26,590 nucleotides of DNA from Cloacibacterium caeni_C (GTDB lineage: Bacteria; Bacteroidota; Bacteroidia; Flavobacteriales; Weeksellaceae), in contig DITA01000110.1 of NCBI GenBank assembly GCA_002422665.1, forward strand, positions 1-26,590, read 5' to 3'. Each line of letters opens with the position of its first letter. Within the stretch, counting starts at the first letter, position 1. Below are positions 7,727 through 15,403 of the stretch, piece after piece. Position numbers and translations under genes: made by a program. The notes under the pieces are model-generated. The model saw only the letters and a program-made list of their open reading frames with translations, had not been told where the DNA came from and ran no database searches.

Positions 7727-7845
7727 CTGAGTAAAATAAATACAGGTGCCTTTTTTCAGAAATTACAAAAATAATAAATCGTCATTTTATAGCCTGGGTA
7801 AAAAAGAATCAAGATGTAAAGTAACTGAGTAAAAAAGATACAGGT
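7727..7845. repeat. Three ~21-bp direct repeats before the relaxase gene
   Basis: Units beginning CTGAGTAAAA or CTGGGTAAAA and ending in ATACAGGT or a variant lie at 7727-7747, 7794-7815 and 7825-7845. The consensus is CTGRGTAAAAWARATACAGG, and the middle copy is degenerate. The last ends 23 bp before the relaxase ATG, so it could be a relaxase/accessory site in oriT or an operator controlling mob expression. Confidence 0.55.
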
Positions 7846-7868
7846 AGAATTTTTATCTAATTAAAAAA

Positions 7869-9011
7869 ATGAAGACATCAATTAACTTCAAAGCCGTAAA
7901 ATCTGATTCTGAAATTCATAATTTCAGAAAAAAATCATTTGACTATATCCGCAAAGATTTAACTCCAAAAAATGAGTATTGGATGGAGCAAAAAATTGCA
8001 GATCGAGTCCAAAAAATTGAATCGTACTGCAAAGAAAAATCAGGTAGAAAATTACAGAAAAATGCAATGCCAGTTCGGGAAGCTGTTGTGGTTATTAAAG
8101 AAAATACCACGATGCAGGATTTACACAACTTATCGAAAAGATTGGAAGAAGAATTGAAAATCCGAATTTTTCAAATTGCCATCCATAAAGATGAAGGACA
8201 TTATGACAAAGATACCAAAGAATGGAAGCCTAATTATCACGCTCATTTAGTAGCAGATTGGCAGGATTTGCAAACTGGTAAAACCTTAAAACATCAATCT
8301 TTTCATTATTCCAAAATGCAAGATTTGGCAGCAGAATGTTTAGAAATGGAAAGAGGAATTTCAGGCTCGTTAGCCAGACTGGAAGCGGTAGAATTTAAAA
8401 TCAAGAAAAAAGAAGAAGATTTGAAAATTTTGGAAGAACGATACAGCCAAATGCAACAAGAAATGGAATCTAAAAAAGCAGAGGATTTAATTGTAAAAGA
8501 ATCCGATTTTTTGGGTTTTCAGAAAATAAAAACGGACAAAACCATTGAAAACTACAAAAAGGCAATCAAAACAAATAACATTCAACTTCTCAAAAATAAA
8601 ACAGAACTGGAATTCAAAGAGAAACAAATTGCAGAACTCAATTCCAAAATTGAAAGTCTAAAAAAAGAAGTTTTCTTTTTCAAAAGCAAAAACTCCGCTC
8701 TCTTAACCAATGAAACTGTTTTTGCTATTGAAAAGAAAAAATATTTGGAATCAGTAGAGAATACCCTTAAAAAAGCGATTCTGCAAGAAAGTATAAAAAT
8801 CCCGAATCTGCGAAACCTAAACGATACTGAAAGAAAAGATAAAATGATTGAGCTATTGGAAAAAACATCAAAAGAAAATAACATTCCTTTTTCTGCTTTT
8901 GATGAGATTTTTAAGGATTCAAATAAAACAGCTTCCTTTTTGAATTTGTTGGGCGGTAGAAAAAATCATGAGCAACTTGAAGAAAAACAAATTGTGAAAT
9001 TTCGCCGTTAA
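7869..9011 (+). CDS. MobV-like (Pre/Mob) relaxase
   Basis: The 380-residue protein resembles the MobV/Pre family of relaxases that nick at oriT for conjugative mobilization. The metal-binding histidine region reads IAIHKDEGHYDK with H106 and H111, followed after a linker by YHAHLVADW with H124 and H126, the family's His-x-Asp-Glu ... His-x-His pattern. Residues 170-290 are strongly coiled coil (Lys/Glu/Gln-rich), as in Mob proteins that multimerise. No helicase domain is present. It follows three direct repeats and candidate oriT hairpins, which are its probable targets. With no transfer apparatus nearby, the element would depend on a co-resident conjugative system. Confidence 0.75.
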   Translation: MKTSINFKAVKSDSEIHNFRKKSFDYIRKDLTPKNEYWMEQKIADRVQKIESYCKEKSGRKLQKNAMPVREAVVVIKENTTMQDLHNLSKRLEEELKIRIFQIAIHKDEGHYDKDTKEWKPNYHAHLVADWQDLQTGKTLKHQSFHYSKMQDLAAECLEMERGISGSLARLEAVEFKIKKKEEDLKILEERYSQMQQEMESKKAEDLIVKESDFLGFQKIKTDKTIENYKKAIKTNNIQLLKNKTELEFKEKQIAELNSKIESLKKEVFFFKSKNSALLTNETVFAIEKKKYLESVENTLKKAILQESIKIPNLRNLNDTERKDKMIELLEKTSKENNIPFSAFDEIFKDSNKTASFLNLLGGRKNHEQLEEKQIVKFRR

Positions 9012-9103
9012 GTATTAAAGGACTATCATCATTTTTATTGCTCTATATTTCCCGTAAATTTATTTCACTGATAATCAGAAAATTAAAAAGCGCTTTCGTA
9101 TTT

Positions 9104-9176
9104 AGTACAAAATTTACTGTGATTCTTTATTGTTTATTAAAAGATATATTTTACATTTGTACAGTAATAGTACAAA
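9104..9176. promoter_or_regulatory. Operator-like GTACAAA repeats at the restriction promoter
   Basis: TTTGTAC (9156-9162) is inverted as GTACAAA (9170-9176) around a 7-bp spacer. A third half-site GTACAAA lies at 9105-9111, followed by TTACTGT (9114-9120), the inverse of the ACAGTAA at 9161-9167. The perfect dyad covers the -7 box and probable start site of the restriction operon, so a bound protein would block it. No dedicated C-protein gene is visible nearby. Confidence 0.55.
9130..9159 (+). promoter_or_regulatory. Promoter of the type I restriction/defence operon
   Basis: TTG (9130-9132), 19 bp, then TACATTTG (9152-9159) is an excellent match to the Bacteroidota sigma factor pattern TTG-N19-21-TAnnTTTG. 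It lies 25 bp before the chosen start of the first S-like gene. No other comparably good promoter appears before hsdM, hsdS or the TIR gene, so much of the cluster may depend on it. Confidence 0.65.
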
Positions 9177-9183
9177 AAATATT

Positions 9184-9771
9184 ATGCAAAAAATTTACAA
9201 AATAAATGATGTCGCTAAAATCCGTTCTGGTATGGTAGTTACCAAAACTACCAACAGAAACGAGGAAAAACTAACCAACACCTTCGTGAGGCTATTGGTA
9301 ACTTCCGATTTTGATGACGATGGAAACCTGCACAGAGAAATTCAACCTAATGCAATATACAAACCTATCTTTGAAAAGAACTATCTAAAAGCTGGTGAAA
9401 TTCTTTTCAATGCAAAAGGAAGAAGGTTTTTTGCCATGGAATTCAAAGAAGAATTTCCACATTGTATTGCGGGCTCTACTTTTTTGGTTTTAACCATTAC
9501 TTCAGATGAGATTCTCCCCAATTATTTACTTTGGTATCTCAATCATGAAGAGACTTTAAAAGTATTTAATGCTAAAATGTACACCCAAACTTTGCCCTCT
9601 ATTTCCATAAAAGAGTTAGCCGATTTAGAAATTACAGTTCCCGATTTGGAAACCCAAAATAACATAGTACATTTAGACCAATTAAAAAGTAAAAAACTGA
9701 AAATCAGAAGACAATTAATAGAATTAGAAAACCAATACATCAATACTTTAACCTATAAAAAAATAAAATAA
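9184..9771 (+). CDS. HsdS-like protein with a single target-recognition domain
   Basis: The ORF opens at 9130, but the ATG at 9184 is the likely start because the promoter and operator lie over the earlier codons; this gives 195 residues. It has the fold pattern of one half of a type I specificity subunit: an N-terminal TRD (KINDVAKIRSGM..., GEILFNAKGRR, CIAGSTFLVL, LWYLNHEE) ending in the SISIKELADLEITVPDLETQ segment and a coiled coil of about 40 residues. Usual HsdS proteins have two TRDs and about 400 residues. It overlaps hsdM by one base (TAATG). Possible roles are a half-S that dimerises into an alternative specificity, a competitor of the complete HsdS, or a regulator binding DNA by its TRD. 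Family assignment is firm; role is open. Confidence 0.75.
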   Translation: MQKIYKINDVAKIRSGMVVTKTTNRNEEKLTNTFVRLLVTSDFDDDGNLHREIQPNAIYKPIFEKNYLKAGEILFNAKGRRFFAMEFKEEFPHCIAGSTFLVLTITSDEILPNYLLWYLNHEETLKVFNAKMYTQTLPSISIKELADLEITVPDLETQNNIVHLDQLKSKKLKIRRQLIELENQYINTLTYKKIK

Positions 9772-11288
9772 TGAGCCATAAAATCACTCAAAAAGATGTA
9801 AACAACATTGTTTGGAAAGCGTGTGATACTTTCCGTGGAATTATAGACCCTTCGCAATACAAAGACTACATTCTTACCATGCTTTTCTTAAAATATGTAA
9901 CTGATGTTTACAACGAGAAAAAAGCAGAATACGAAGAAAAATACGCAGGAAACCAAGACCGTGTGCAGCGTGCGCTTGAACGTGAGCGTTTTGTAGTACC
10001 AGAAGTTTCTAGTTTCGACTACTTATATGACAATAGAAACAGTCCAAAAATTGGCGAAATGATTAATCACGCTTTAGCAGAACTAGAAGAAGCCAACCGT
10101 GAAAAATTAGGTGGACATGATGGTTCTAATATTTTTAGAAATATAGATTTCAATTCTTCTAATTTAGGCGATGCCAAAGACAAAAGCACCCGATTAAGAA
10201 ACTTACTAAATGATTTCAAATCTTTAGACCTTTCGCAATCTCATTTAGAAAATAATGATGTTATTGGCGGAGCTTACGAATTTTTGATTGCCAATTTCGC
10301 TTCGGATTCTGGCAAGAAAGCAGGAGAATTCTTTACACCAGCCGAAGTTTCTACACTTTTGGCAAAACTCACCAAATCTGCTCCTGGTTCTAGAATATAT
10401 GACCCAACTTGTGGTTCTGGTTCTTTGCTGATAAAAGCAGGTAGAGAAGTGGGTAACAATAATTTTTCACTTTTTGGACAAGAAGCTAACGGTAGCACTT
10501 GGGCTTTAGCTGTAATGAATATGTATTTGCATGGCTACGATAATGCTATTATTAGATGGGGAGATACTTTGCGAAATCCAAAACACAAAGAAGGAGATAA
10601 ACTGATGCTGTTTGACACCGTAGTTGCCAATCCTCCATTTTCTTTAGACAAATGGGGAGCCGAAGAATTAGAAAACGACAGCTACAACCGTTTTTGGAGA
10701 GGAATGCCCCCAAAATCCAAAGGAGATTGGGCGTTTATTTCTCACATGATAGAATCATTAAATGCTCACGGAAAGGCGGGCGTAGTAGTTCCTCATGGTG
10801 TTTTGTTTCGTGGTGCAGCAGAAGGCAGAATACGCACCGAAATCTTAAACGAAGACCTATTGGAAGCGGTAGTTGGCTTACCATCTAACCTCTTTTTTGG
10901 AACAGGAATTCCCGCAGCAATTATCATTTTCAACCGTGAGAAAAAAAATAAAGAAAAAGTATTGTTTATAGATGCCAGCAAAGATTTTGTAGCAGGTAAA
11001 AACCAAAATTCTTTAGGCGAAAACCACATCAACCATATTGTAGAAGTATTTACTGATTTTCATGACAACCAGAAAGATGCAGGAATTTTAGAAGACAAGT
11101 TTGCCTACATTGCTACACTAGAAGAGATTAAAGAAAATGATTATAACCTGAATATACCAAGATATGTAGATACCTACGAAGAAGAAGCCGAAATAGACCT
11201 TGCCGAAGTGCAACAAAAAATTGCACAACTGCAAAACGAATTGGCAGAAGTACAAAAACAAATGGATGAATACCTAAAATTGTTTTAA
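9771..11288 (+). CDS. hsdM: Type I restriction-modification N6-adenine methyltransferase
   Basis: The 505-residue HsdM subunit methylates adenine in the target set by HsdS and is required in the restriction complex. The N-terminal HsdM_N helical domain (KDVNNIVWKACDTFRG...) occupies roughly 1-140. The SAM-binding motif I is DPTCGSGSLL (211-220) and the catalytic motif IV is NPPF (287-290), the signature of gamma-class N6-adenine methylases. A C-terminal coiled coil (VQQKIAQLQNELAEVQKQ) would dock HsdS. Length is normal. The start overlaps the previous stop and its stop abuts the hsdS ATG with no gap, so the three are translationally coupled. Confidence 0.95.
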   Translation: MSHKITQKDVNNIVWKACDTFRGIIDPSQYKDYILTMLFLKYVTDVYNEKKAEYEEKYAGNQDRVQRALERERFVVPEVSSFDYLYDNRNSPKIGEMINHALAELEEANREKLGGHDGSNIFRNIDFNSSNLGDAKDKSTRLRNLLNDFKSLDLSQSHLENNDVIGGAYEFLIANFASDSGKKAGEFFTPAEVSTLLAKLTKSAPGSRIYDPTCGSGSLLIKAGREVGNNNFSLFGQEANGSTWALAVMNMYLHGYDNAIIRWGDTLRNPKHKEGDKLMLFDTVVANPPFSLDKWGAEELENDSYNRFWRGMPPKSKGDWAFISHMIESLNAHGKAGVVVPHGVLFRGAAEGRIRTEILNEDLLEAVVGLPSNLFFGTGIPAAIIIFNREKKNKEKVLFIDASKDFVAGKNQNSLGENHINHIVEVFTDFHDNQKDAGILEDKFAYIATLEEIKENDYNLNIPRYVDTYEEEAEIDLAEVQQKIAQLQNELAEVQKQMDEYLKLF

Positions 11289-12503
11289 ATGAGTGCAAAA
11301 AAACAATATAAACAAACCGAACTTGGACTAATTCCTGAAGATTGGGAAGTGAAGAAAATTTCTAAATTCACTCAAACAACAGCGGGAGGAACTCCCTCTA
11401 CACAAAAAAATGAATATTGGAACGGAGATATTAAATGGATGAACTCGGGTGAATTGAACCTAAAGAAAGTATTCAATGTTGAAAATAAAATTACTGAACT
11501 AGGACTTAAAAACTCGAGCACAAAGTTAATCCCAGTAAAATGCATTTTAATCGGTTTAGCAGGACAAGGTAAAACCAGAGGAACAGTTGCAATGAACATG
11601 GTAGAACTTTGCACCAACCAGTCTATTGCTGCTATCTACCCAAATGATAGTTTCATTTCAGAGTTTTTATATTATAATTTAGACAATAGATATGCTGAAT
11701 TACGAAGGCTTTCTACAGGAGATGGTGGACGTGGAGGATTAAATCTTAAATTGATTAATTCTTTAAAAATCCCACTCCCACCACTTCCCGAGCAAAAAGC
11801 CATTGCAGATTGTCTTTCTACTTGGGATGTTGCCATAGAAAAACAAAGCGCATTAATAAATGCTCTTACCGACCGAAAAAAAGCCCTAATGCAACAACTC
11901 CTCACTGGCAAAAAAAGATTGCCCGGGTTTTCTGGTGAGTGGAAAGAAGTGAAGTTGGGGGAGATAATAATTGACTACAAAGAAAAACCAAATGATAACA
12001 ATAATTATGAAATTCTTACTTCTTCTAAAAATGGTTTAATGAAACAAACTGATTATTATGGAGATAATAGGATTACCAATAGAACTGATGCTGATTATAA
12101 TGTTATTCCTAATGGTTTTATAACTTATCGTTCACGAAGTGATGATGGCTTATTTACTTTTAATTTAAATGATTTAGGAGTAATTGGTTTAATTAGTGGG
12201 TATTATCCAGTTTTTAGTTTTGCAAAAAGTAATACTCAATTTTTATTAAGTTTTTTAAATTATTTCAAATCAAAATTAATAAAATACGCAATTGGGACAT
12301 CTCAATTAGTTTTATCCATAAATGCACTTAAAGAAGCAAAATTTAAACTACCCTCCCTCGAAGAACAAACCGCCATTGCAGAAATACTAACCATCGCAGA
12401 CAGAGAATTGCAACTGCAAAAAGAAAAACTTGCCCAATTGCAAACACAAAAAAAAGGCTTAATGCAGGTGTTGCTTACTGGGAAGAAGAGATTAATCAAT
12501 TAA
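11289..12503 (+). CDS. hsdS: Type I restriction specificity subunit
   Basis: The 404-residue HsdS has the full two-TRD layout: TRD1 about 10-160, central conserved region about 160-220 (PLPPLPEQKAIADCL, then a helix ending in LLTGKKRL), TRD2 about 220-350, and a distal conserved region 350-404 (LPSLEEQTAIAEIL, again ending LLTGKKRL). The repeated LTGKKRL helices are the spacer coiled coils that set the distance between the two half-sites. Each TRD determines one half of a bipartite target, which cannot be predicted here. Codon composition in TRD2 (11960-12345) looks more AT-rich than the surroundings, consistent with domain exchange. Confidence 0.93.
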   Translation: MSAKKQYKQTELGLIPEDWEVKKISKFTQTTAGGTPSTQKNEYWNGDIKWMNSGELNLKKVFNVENKITELGLKNSSTKLIPVKCILIGLAGQGKTRGTVAMNMVELCTNQSIAAIYPNDSFISEFLYYNLDNRYAELRRLSTGDGGRGGLNLKLINSLKIPLPPLPEQKAIADCLSTWDVAIEKQSALINALTDRKKALMQQLLTGKKRLPGFSGEWKEVKLGEIIIDYKEKPNDNNNYEILTSSKNGLMKQTDYYGDNRITNRTDADYNVIPNGFITYRSRSDDGLFTFNLNDLGVIGLISGYYPVFSFAKSNTQFLLSFLNYFKSKLIKYAIGTSQLVLSINALKEAKFKLPSLEEQTAIAEILTIADRELQLQKEKLAQLQTQKKGLMQVLLTGKKRLIN

Positions 12504-12534
12504 TAATTAACAACAAAAACACAAAATAATAATT

Positions 12535-13308
12535 ATGAAATACTTAGTATGGGATCTTAAACAACAATCAAGAGGGAACAGGGTTCAGGTTACTCTAACT
12601 GGAAATGCAGCTAATGTAAGGCTAATGGATAACTCCAACTACAATAACTATAAAAATGGTAGAAACCACAGATATGTTGGAGGATTGGCAAAACAGTCAC
12701 CTGTTACACTCGGAGTACCAAGCTCTGGGCATTATTTTTTAGTTGTAGATATGCAAGGATTACGAGGATCAACAAATGCGAGCGTAAGAGTTTTACCTAA
12801 TCCCTTGCCTGAATATCGAGAAATTCCATTATCTTCAATTCCATCACTAGTTAGAGGGAATAATGTTGCAAACCAAGACTCAGAAGATGATAATTTAATA
12901 GATCACGATGTTTTTATCTCTCATGCTTCAGAAGATAAAGATGATGTTGTACGTCCTTTGGCTATTGCTTTGCGTAATTTAGGACTTTCTGTTTGGTATG
13001 ACGAATTTGAATTGAAAATTGGGGATAGTTTAAGACGCAAGATAGACAAAGGCTTAGCAAGAAGTAAATTTGGAATTGTTGTATTATCCAAAAGTTTTAT
13101 AAAAAAAGGATGGACTAATTATGAATTAGACGGAATAATGACAAGGGTCGTAGATGGGGAACAGGTTTTATTACCAATTTGGCACGAAATAACAAAGAAA
13201 GAAGTTGTTGAATACTCTCCTTCTCTTGCTGATAAATTGGCAAGAAATACATCAAGCAATACGGTAGAAGAAATAGCAGAAGAAATAGCAAGTTTGATTA
13301 CAAAGTAA
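12535..13308 (+). CDS. DUF1883-TIR protein, putative defence effector
   Basis: The 257-residue protein has an N-terminal DUF1883 domain (about 1-90; begins MKYLVWDLKQ and contains VGGLAKQSPVTLGVPSSGHYFLV-like strands), an acidic linker, and a TIR domain from about 123: DHDVFISHASEDK, VWYDEFELKIGDSL, GIVVLSKSFIKKGWTNYEL. E197 in NYELDG matches the catalytic Glu of NAD-cleaving bacterial TIR domains. No signal peptide or membrane segment. It lies 31 bp after hsdS and 43 bp before a CD-NTase gene. Activated TIR effectors deplete NAD+ and abort infection; DUF1883 may be the sensing or binding part. Whether it answers to the neighbouring cyclic-nucleotide synthase is untested, since no STING or SAVED domain is present. 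Confidence 0.82.
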   Translation: MKYLVWDLKQQSRGNRVQVTLTGNAANVRLMDNSNYNNYKNGRNHRYVGGLAKQSPVTLGVPSSGHYFLVVDMQGLRGSTNASVRVLPNPLPEYREIPLSSIPSLVRGNNVANQDSEDDNLIDHDVFISHASEDKDDVVRPLAIALRNLGLSVWYDEFELKIGDSLRRKIDKGLARSKFGIVVLSKSFIKKGWTNYELDGIMTRVVDGEQVLLPIWHEITKKEVVEYSPSLADKLARNTSSNTVEEIAEEIASLITK

Positions 13309-13351
13309 TTATTAAAAACTATAAAATAACCATAAAACACAAAATATAAAT

Positions 13352-14662
13352 ATGAAAACATCCGAAACATTTCAAGAGTTTCTATTTAACATCAAAATAC
13401 AGGAGGATAAAGCAGAGACAATTTCTTATCGCTATGGTAGAATAACAAAATCACTAAACGAATATTTTAGAAATACAGACTCAAAAACAGCCAATAGTTT
13501 ACAGGTTGGCTCTTATGGACGTTATAGTGGTATAAAAGGTATTTCTGATTTAGATATGTTGTATATAATGCCTTCTTCAAAATGGGATACTTATAACAAA
13601 AATGGTGGACAATCACAATTATTAGCAGATACAAAAACAGCAATATCAAATACCTATTCAGCATCTGATATTAAAGTAGATAGATGCGTTGTTACAGTTA
13701 AATTTTCTGACGGCACTCATATTGATGTTCAGCCTGTCTTTGAAATAGAAGATAAAGATTACAAATATCCTGATACTTATAATGATGGTTCTTGGAAAGT
13801 AACTAAACCTCGTAAAGAAATGGATGCAATGGTAGAATCTAGTCAAAACTTTAATAGAAACCTACGCCGTTTATGTAAAATGGCGAGATCGTGGAAGATG
13901 AAAAGTGGCGTTGTAATGAGCGGTTTATTGATAGATACATTGGCTTACAATTTTCTAAACTCAACTTCTTATTATGATGAAAAAAGTTATTCATATTACG
14001 ATGAAATGAGTCGTGATTTTTTTAAATATTTGTTTGACCAACCTAAAGACCAAAAAGAATATGGAGCTTTAGGCAGTAAGCAGAGAGTAAAAGTAAGAAA
14101 ACCCTTTAAAAGAAAAGCAAAGAAAGCGTATGATTTAGCATGTGAGGCTATTGATGCAACTTCAGAAAAAACTCAACACAATAAATGGAGAGATATTTAT
14201 GGTAAAGATTTTCCAAAATATAGATATGAGGAAAATGAAGCAAAAGCTATTAATATGTCTTACCACAATACAGAAGAATTTATTGAAGATTTATATCCTA
14301 TAAATATTCTCTTTGATTTGGAGATAGAATGTGATATTAAACAAGATGGCTTTCGTGAAGGAACATTACGTTATTATTTATCTCAAAAATTTCCTTTACT
14401 CCCTGGTAAAAAATTACATTTTTACATCAAGTCTAATCCCGTACCTTTTCCTTATGAAGTGAAGTGGAAAGTTACAAATAGAGGAGAGGAGGCAATTAGA
14501 AAAGATTGTATTCGAGGGCAAATTGTTGCTGACAATGGCAATGAAATTAGAGTAGAATCCACAAATTTTAGGGGTGAACATTTTGTGGAATGTTATATTA
14601 TTAAAGATGGCATTGTGGTAGCTAAAGATTCAATTGATGTTCCAATTTCAACAAATTCATAA
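13352..14662 (+). CDS. CD-NTase (CBASS nucleotidyltransferase) with AGS-C-like tail
   Basis: The 436-residue protein belongs to the SMODS/CD-NTase superfamily that makes cyclic oligonucleotide alarm signals on phage infection. The N-terminal nucleotidyltransferase core shows GSYGR (53-57), the catalytic acidic pair DLD (D66, D68) and the third acid in HIDVQP (D125). An alpha-helical SMODS core follows. The C-terminal ~95 residues (LHFYIKSNPVPFPYEVKWKV..., NFRGEHFVECYI) match the beta-rich AGS-C sensor domain that is found fused to or beside these enzymes. The SLATT gene begins two bases after its stop, so the two form a synthase-membrane effector pair. The actual nucleotide product is unknown. 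No Cap2/Cap3 or HORMA/TRIP13 accessory genes are nearby. Confidence 0.85.
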   Translation: MKTSETFQEFLFNIKIQEDKAETISYRYGRITKSLNEYFRNTDSKTANSLQVGSYGRYSGIKGISDLDMLYIMPSSKWDTYNKNGGQSQLLADTKTAISNTYSASDIKVDRCVVTVKFSDGTHIDVQPVFEIEDKDYKYPDTYNDGSWKVTKPRKEMDAMVESSQNFNRNLRRLCKMARSWKMKSGVVMSGLLIDTLAYNFLNSTSYYDEKSYSYYDEMSRDFFKYLFDQPKDQKEYGALGSKQRVKVRKPFKRKAKKAYDLACEAIDATSEKTQHNKWRDIYGKDFPKYRYEENEAKAINMSYHNTEEFIEDLYPINILFDLEIECDIKQDGFREGTLRYYLSQKFPLLPGKKLHFYIKSNPVPFPYEVKWKVTNRGEEAIRKDCIRGQIVADNGNEIRVESTNFRGEHFVECYIIKDGIVVAKDSIDVPISTNS

Positions 14663-14664
14663 TT

Positions 14665-15270
14665 ATGAACAAAACTGATTTAAAAAAGTACATTGCCAGA
14701 ACCGCCTATAATGTCGGCTTTGGAGCAAAAAAGAACTATGCTTCTTATGATATTGTAAGAAATGCAAATGAGTACATCTCAATAATATCAATGATTATTG
14801 GTGTATTAGCTTTGGTTTCTGAAAGCTTAAATGGTAAATTTATCTCTGCGTCTTTATTGATTGCAGGTATTGTCGGTTTATATATTAATAAATTTGATTG
14901 TGATTTAGAACGCTATGAAAAGATTGGAAAAAATTATTTAAGATTATTTAATTCTTTAACAAAACTATATTTAAAAGCGAATCAAACCAATGATGAAAAT
15001 GATTTAATTAATATTGAAAGAGATGTCAGTATTATTGAAGATGAATTTTATAGAGAAAGATTTAGTAAACAAGTTTATTTAAGTGATTGGGTTGCACATT
15101 ATAAGTTCTTCTTTCAATATCAAAGTGATTGGGTTGTAAAAGAGCTAAATTTAAAGTTTTTTAAAGATAAAATACCTAGTAGTTTTAAACTAATTTTGTT
15201 GATATTTATAGTTTTCTGTATCACTTTTATAGCATATAATTATCATTCTTTTTTATTAAAATATTATTAA
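14665..15270 (+). CDS. SLATT-domain membrane effector
   Basis: The 201-residue protein fits the SLATT (SMODS/SLOG-associating two-TM effector) family. Two adjacent membrane segments (about 37-52 and 58-74) follow an N-terminal soluble helix, a helical cytoplasmic region continues to about 165, and a further hydrophobic segment lies at 175-191. SLATT proteins are proposed pore-forming effectors switched on by cyclic nucleotides in CBASS-type systems, killing the infected cell. The two-base gap from the CD-NTase stop strongly supports a pair. The local sequence is unusually AT-rich. It is followed immediately by the remnant of an hsdR start. Confidence 0.8.
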   Translation: MNKTDLKKYIARTAYNVGFGAKKNYASYDIVRNANEYISIISMIIGVLALVSESLNGKFISASLLIAGIVGLYINKFDCDLERYEKIGKNYLRLFNSLTKLYLKANQTNDENDLINIERDVSIIEDEFYRERFSKQVYLSDWVAHYKFFFQYQSDWVVKELNLKFFKDKIPSSFKLILLIFIVFCITFIAYNYHSFLLKYY

Positions 15271-15283
15271 ATTTATTAAAAAG

Positions 15284-15403
15284 ATGAGTTTCACCGAAGA
15301 CAATACCGCACAAATACCCGCGTTGCAAATGCTGATGAAATTTTATTTAACAAATATTAACCGAGAAAGTAAATCTTTTCAAATAATTACTCAAAATGAC
15401 TGA
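15284..15403 (+). pseudogene. Truncated duplicate of the hsdR 5' end
   Basis: The frame encodes 39 residues starting MSFTEDNTAQIPALQMLMK, whereas the intact HsdR at 17173 starts MNHFNEDNTAQIPALKLLI. Ten residues (EDNTAQIPAL) are identical and the DNA over them differs at only a few positions. After about 20 codons the similarity stops, and the frame ends at a TGA that overlaps the next gene's start. hsdR therefore once began here, right behind the SLATT gene, and was cut off when the AlbA_2 gene with a second hsdR arrived. As a peptide it is probably not functional. Confidence 0.8.
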
